Under the pieces are notes generated by a model, which worked only from the letters and a program-made list of their open reading frames with translations, did not search any database and was not told the origin of the DNA. DNA of 8,327 nucleotides from Lysobacteraceae bacterium UBA6001 (lineage in GTDB: Bacteria > Pseudomonadota > Gammaproteobacteria > Xanthomonadales > Xanthomonadaceae): NCBI GenBank assembly GCA_002429615.1, contig DJAN01000285.1, positions 1 through 8,327 on the forward strand, written 5' to 3'. Of the stretch, positions 4,456 through 8,327 are shown in pieces (positions within the stretch are counted from its first letter, which is position 1; the number at the start of each line of letters is the position of its first letter). The translations under genes were made by a program, and so were the position numbers.

Positions 4456-7400
4456 TCTGTCTTGAACCTAATCGAACTCGGAGAGATATGGCCGCCAGAT
4501 CGATCAACGATGCCTCGAACGATGCGGAGCCTATTATGAGTTGTCAGATTTTGTCCCCTGACATCAATGACGATCTCCTGTTTCATGCCCTTGGGGAGAT
4601 TCTTAGATCTGTCGATGGCCTGATCGGAAACATTTCGAATTAGAGCCGAAGAATTGGATTCGATATTGTAGTTCTTAACTTCGATGCTGCACGTATTGCC
4701 AATACACCAGTCGGGGCGGACGCTTCCCGGAGTGCCGTAGGGGACTTCCACGCCATTCTTGAAGCTAACTTGGGGCCTGGCATCAAGGCCCAGTTCCAGC
4801 CCGACGTCATGCTCAGAGTCCTTGGGGCTCGGTCTGGTCGGCAGCGGATTTGAAGAATTAGCCTCAGTGTTGGATTCCAGCAAGTCCGGCGTGTCTATAT
4901 GGCCGGATGGCAATTCCTTGGCCCCAACCGTCGCTTGGGCCTGGGGCCTTTTCGGCAGTTCCTTCGGCAACAACTTCCAACCCAAGCGAGCCAGCGCCGC
5001 TTCGGTGACCGCAATTCCCGCATCCATCCCCAGATCCGCCAGTGGATTCTGCGTGCCCCAGTGCGTGGCTGGATCAAACGAGTCCAGCACCCGTTGGCCC
5101 TGCGTGGACTGATATGGCGCCAGCGCCTGGTCGAGCCCTGCCTGGCCATCCAGCGCCGACAGGGTCGCTGCCGTGCCCAACGCCATCGTCGGAAGGCACC
5201 CGACCACCGTGGTGCAAGCCGGCGCCAGTACGCCGGCACCGATCGCCGCACCGGCTGTCCCAGCAGCGCCTGCGACGGCCCGGATGCCACCCTGGGTGCG
5301 CTGTACCCCTTCGTCGTGGCGCAAGAGTCCATCATTGACCGTATCAATCCAGCCATAGCCTCGGAACGCACCCGCGCTCTGGATCTGCTCCTGCTCGGCC
5401 GCGTAGCCCTGACCTCGCTGTTCCGATGCCATCAGGCGCGCCTTGTTCGGGTCGCTATCCGGCACGCCGGCCGAGCACTTGACCAGGGCACACATCGCGT
5501 CATCGAGGCGCTGGCGCTCTTCAGGGCTCTTGCCCTGCTTGAGCTGGGCGAGCTTCTGGGCCTCATCCGGATGTAGCTGCCGGTTGTTCACATCGGCAGC
5601 GAGCGCGGTACTGGCGCCGCTGGCCCCGCCCGCCGCACCGCCCACGGCCAAGCTGGCTGCCTGCATCAGCGCGTTGAACTTGGCAGGGTTCTCGGCCTCG
5701 GTGATCCCCGATGCCTCGATCGCCTTCCGGAGCACCGGCACCAGTGACTGGTTCAGGCCAGCACCGGCCGCACCGCCCAGCACATTGCCACCGCCCAGCG
5801 CCGCTACCGCAGCACCCACTGCCGCATGCAGCGCCACCTTCTCCTTGCTGCCCTCGGCCCAGCCGTACTTCTGCGCCAGCGTGCCGGCGGCCTGGAAGCC
5901 CAGCTCCCCCGCCACCTGCTGGATCTGCAACTGCTCGCTGACTTTCTGCGCATCGAAGATCTCCTTCAGCCCGTCCTGCTGCAGCTCGGTCACGCCACGG
6001 GCGATGTCCATGCCGCTGCCGTCGTCCACGATCAGCGTGCCATCGGCGATACCGGCCTTCGTGGTGCTCGTGGCCGAGTCGCTCTTCTGCTGGAAGCTGC
6101 CGCTCCCACCGCCGCCGCTGGAGCCACCCCCGCCACTGACACTGGCGCTCTGCGCCTTGAACTTCGCCTCGTTGACAATGTCCTTCCATTCCAGGCTGCC
6201 GGTGCGGAAGTAGTTGTTCGCCGGATCGGCCGTACTGGCAATCGCCGCACCCTCCAGCGTGGTCTTGCCCTTCACGTTGATCTGGTAGCCGCCATCGCCG
6301 GCCTGGATGCCGGTCTGCTCGATCACGCTCCTGTAAGTGCTGTCCACCTTGGAGGCGCTGACATACCCGCTCACAGAGCCGCCGCCGGTGCCGATGGCCG
6401 CGTCGATGCCCGCTGCCACGTCCTTGCGGTGGTACTCGTTGGTGTCCTGTTCGCTGCGCAGGATCAGGTCGCCGCCGACCTGGCCGATCACCCGCTTGCC
6501 GATGATCTGCGCACCGATGCCAACGGTGTCGCCACCACTGATGAAGGTGGTGGTGCCACGGTCGCTGCCGACGATCGTCTCGTCATGGCTCACGCCCTCG
6601 CCCGAGCCCTTGCCCTTGGCCATCGCCGCACTGACGTAGATGCCAAAGCCGGCCTCCGAGCCAATCGTGATGCCGATCTCGCCGCTCTGGGACTTGTTCT
6701 GCTCACGCAGCTCGCGGGCTTCCGTGCCGCTGAGTAGGATTAGCTGGTCGGCAGCGGCGAGCGTGGTGTCGACGCCATTGACCTGGCTGCCGGCCACGAC
6801 CAGGTTGCCGTCGCGTGCCATCACGGTCGTGCTGCCGTTGGCGCTGTAGACGTTGCTGGCCTGGGAGGTGGTGGTGCGCCCGCGCGCCTCGCTGCTGCTG
6901 GAGCTGCCGCCGATGCCGATGCGCAGGCTCATGCCGTTGCTGTTGGCCTTGCGGTCGCCGTTGACCACGTCTTGCGCGTTGTCGACCTGGCCGCCAATGG
7001 CGCCACCGTTGACGTTCGAAGCCGCCCCAGCGGCTTTCATCGCGTACAAGGCCTTGAGCCGGTTGTCGTCGGCTTGGCCTGCGGCCCGGGCACTCTGATA
7101 CGCCGCGGCCGCCTGGTCGGCGGCGCCGCCCTTGATGCTGATGTGCAGGCCGCCGCTGGAGGTCTTCTGCGTCTCGCGGAAGGCCATGCTGTCTTCCACG
7201 TTCTCGATCGCGACCGTCGCGCCGCTGATCGCCACACCATCGCCACCAAGCACGTCCGAGCCGGTCTGCTGGTAGTGCCCACCCGCATGGATCGTGGTGG
7301 TGCCTTCCACGCTTCCCACCACCGAGCCGGTGTGGGTCACTTCCTTCATCTGGCCCGTGGTGGCCAGCTTCTGCGAGCCGATGCTGAAGCCCACGCCGCC

Positions 7401-8327
7401 ATCGCCGGACAGGCCGCTCTTCTTCACCTGCCTGCGGTTCTCGGCGTCGAGGGTGTTCTCGGCGCCGAGGAGGGAGACCTTGTCCTTGGCCACCAGCACG
7501 GTTCCCGCGTCGGAGACCAACGTGCTGCCCTGGACGGTGATGTTCTCGCCCTGCACCACCACCTGGTTGCCGCCCCAGCTGCTGCCCTGCGCGGTGGTCT
7601 GGGTGACGTGGCTGTAGGTGTCGGTCTGCTTGCTGCCGAGCGCGCGCTTCTTCTTCGTGCTGGTGGCGCTTTCGTACTCGTCGGTGGCCGTGCCGTGGGT
7701 GACGATGACATCGCCTTCGGCCTGGGCGTGGAGCGTGCCGCTGGCGCTGTTCACCGTGGAGGCGGTGGAGATGATGTCCTTGCCGGCCCTGAGCGTGACG
7801 TTGCCATCGCCCTGCACCAGCGAGCCGACCTCGGCGCCATGCACTTCGCGGCTGAAGTCCTTGCCGGTGCGGGCTTCCTCGCTGCTGCCCACGCTTACCG
7901 TGCCGAGCTTGATGCTGCCATCGGCGAGGATCGCGGTCTGGCCGCCTGCGCCTTCGTTGCTGAGCTGGCCGCCCTGGGAGTTGAAGTCGCCGCCGGTCTT
8001 GACCAGCAGGGTGGCGTTGGGGCCGGTGACGGTCATCGTGGCCAGGCGATCCAGCGTGGTGGCGCTGTAGCCGTTGCCGCCCTCGTGCCGGCCTTCGCTG
8101 CGGGTGGTGCTGACCTGGTTGATGTCGCGGCCGGCGATGGCGACCAGCCCGTGCTCGGCGCGGACCGCGCCGCCGGTGTTGTTGATGTCACGCTCGGCAT
8201 CGAGCTGGACGAAGCCACCGGTGATGACGCTGATGCCGGTGCTCACCGACGGCGTGGGGAACCGGGCGGGCTTGCTCACGGGGGCGGCGACGAAGCCGTC
8301 CCAGGCCAGCGCGCGCCAGCGGCCGCG
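4452..8327 (-). CDS. cdiA: CdiA / filamentous haemagglutinin-type toxin, C-terminal 1291 residues (5' end outside window)
   Basis: The frame is open to the right edge, reading RWRALAWDGF before the first internal GTG, so the gene continues beyond the window with its signal and TPS secretion domain out of sight. Numbering is from the edge. Residues about 1-250 are beta-helix-forming repeats with RDIN and GKDI motifs. Two haemagglutinin-repeat units follow at about 260-390 and 505-697, the second with GAQIIGKRVIGQVGGDLILR. A Gly/Ser linker lies at about 730-744 and an Ala/Gly-rich pretoxin region around 820-910. NNRQLHPDE at about 914-922 stands where many CdiA proteins carry a VENN-type boundary. 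Residues 990-1122 are shared with the orphan module, and HIDTPD is at 1143. The toxin spans about 1149-1291 and shows GSVRPDW then IEVKNY, with D1206, E1216 and K1218 spaced like a PD-(D/E)XK nuclease core. It is expected to be exported by a CdiB partner and to deliver a nuclease into contacted cells. The immunity gene overlaps by 4 bases. CdiA identity is firm; nuclease activity is inferred. Confidence 0.93.
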   Translation of the reverse strand, partial: RGRWRALAWDGFVAAPVSKPARFPTPSVSTGISVITGGFVQLDAERDINNTGGAVRAEHGLVAIAGRDINQVSTTRSEGRHEGGNGYSATTLDRLATMTVTGPNATLLVKTGGDFNSQGGQLSNEGAGGQTAILADGSIKLGTVSVGSSEEARTGKDFSREVHGAEVGSLVQGDGNVTLRAGKDIISTASTVNSASGTLHAQAEGDVIVTHGTATDEYESATSTKKKRALGSKQTDTYSHVTQTTAQGSSWGGNQVVVQGENITVQGSTLVSDAGTVLVAKDKVSLLGAENTLDAENRRQVKKSGLSGDGGVGFSIGSQKLATTGQMKEVTHTGSVVGSVEGTTTIHAGGHYQQTGSDVLGGDGVAISGATVAIENVEDSMAFRETQKTSSGGLHISIKGGAADQAAAAYQSARAAGQADDNRLKALYAMKAAGAASNVNGGAIGGQVDNAQDVVNGDRKANSNGMSLRIGIGGSSSSSEARGRTTTSQASNVYSANGSTTVMARDGNLVVAGSQVNGVDTTLAAADQLILLSGTEARELREQNKSQSGEIGITIGSEAGFGIYVSAAMAKGKGSGEGVSHDETIVGSDRGTTTFISGGDTVGIGAQIIGKRVIGQVGGDLILRSEQDTNEYHRKDVAAGIDAAIGTGGGSVSGYVSASKVDSTYRSVIEQTGIQAGDGGYQINVKGKTTLEGAAIASTADPANNYFRTGSLEWKDIVNEAKFKAQSASVSGGGGSSGGGGSGSFQQKSDSATSTTKAGIADGTLIVDDGSGMDIARGVTELQQDGLKEIFDAQKVSEQLQIQQVAGELGFQAAGTLAQKYGWAEGSKEKVALHAAVGAAVAALGGGNVLGGAAGAGLNQSLVPVLRKAIEASGITEAENPAKFNALMQAASLAVGGAAGGASGASTALAADVNNRQLHPDEAQKLAQLKQGKSPEERQRLDDAMCALVKCSAGVPDSDPNKARLMASEQRGQGYAAEQEQIQSAGAFRGYGWIDTVNDGLLRHDEGVQRTQGGIRAVAGAAGTAGAAIGAGVLAPACTTVVGCLPTMALGTAATLSALDGQAGLDQALAPYQSTQGQRVLDSFDPATHWGTQNPLADLGMDAGIAVTEAALARLGWKLLPKELPKRPQAQATVGAKELPSGHIDTPDLLESNTEANSSNPLPTRPSPKDSEHDVGLELGLDARPQVSFKNGVEVPYGTPGSVRPDWCIGNTCSIEVKNYNIESNSSALIRNVSDQAIDRSKNLPKGMKQEIVIDVRGQNLTTHNRLRIVRGIVDRSGGHISPSSIRFKTE
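4961..5360 (-). repeat. Direct repeat copy B, inside full-length cdiA
   Basis: This is the intact-gene partner of 3453-3852. It encodes residues about 990-1122 of the CdiA fragment, from GYGWIDTVND to LARLGWKLLPK, just ahead of the toxin. Exchange between the two copies would delete 1508 bp holding toxin 1, its immunity gene and the pretoxin scrap, and would join the export part of CdiA in frame to toxin 2. It may be a membrane-translocation or delivery segment, as it holds a hydrophobic Ala/Gly stretch with a Cys pair (ACTTVVGC), but that role is inference. Confidence 0.93.

Noticed and set aside
5826..6737. A 303-codon plus-strand frame antisense to cdiA, and other long frames at 5443-6213, 7618-8070 and 4899-5576
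   Set aside because: They are antisense shadows of the repetitive cdiA frame, with biased low-complexity products and no credible start signals.
1..8327. CRISPR arrays, tRNA or rRNA genes, insertion sequences
   Set aside because: No regularly spaced short repeats, cloverleaf-like segments, transposase-like products or terminal inverted repeats were seen; the repeats present are explained by duplicated cdiA segments.

Overview
The window reads as chromosomal DNA from a high-GC gammaproteobacterium, most likely of the Xanthomonadaceae/Lysobacteraceae group. This rests on codon use, a lipoprotein resembling I78 inhibitors, and a short hairpin of the 'GTAGGAGCGGCTTCAGCCGC' kind common in that group. 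The taxonomic call is inference. The dominant feature is the 3' end of a contact-dependent inhibition (CDI) or filamentous-haemagglutinin-type polymorphic toxin locus on the minus strand, followed by a second, silent-looking toxin/immunity module and cdiA debris.

Layout from low to high coordinates. Bases 1-176 are intergenic and carry a REP-like hairpin at 99-120. A small I78-type lipoprotein (177-527, minus) is divergent from a saccharopine dehydrogenase family oxidoreductase (639-1775, plus). Bases 1776-1920 show no gene and no convincing terminator. From 1921 to the right edge everything is on the minus strand and belongs to the toxin locus. Read in transcription order, this is: the partial cdiA (8327-4452), with haemagglutinin repeats, a pretoxin region and a C-terminal toxin with a PD-(D/E)XK-like nuclease signature; its immunity gene (4455-3958), overlapping by ATGA; a frameshifted scrap of another CdiA pretoxin domain (3953-3855); an orphan CdiA C-terminal module (3852-2974) with a different toxin; its own immunity gene (2974-2471), coupled by TGATG; and a frameshifted haemagglutinin-repeat remnant (about 2465-1921).

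How the parts work together: the full-length CdiA would be exported by a CdiB-type partner (not in the window) and deliver its C-terminal toxin into neighbouring cells, while the ATGA-linked immunity protein protects siblings. The orphan module has no export domain of its own. It shares 400 bp (about 95% identical, no gaps seen) with the full-length gene just upstream of the toxin. The spacing of the two copies (1508 bp) keeps the reading frames in register, so one recombination event would replace toxin 1 and immunity 1 with toxin 2 and immunity 2. The toxin and immunity DNA is visibly poorer in GC than the cdiA core, as expected for a shuffled cargo. Toxin 2 and immunity 2 match no family I recognise and are the best candidates for something undescribed.
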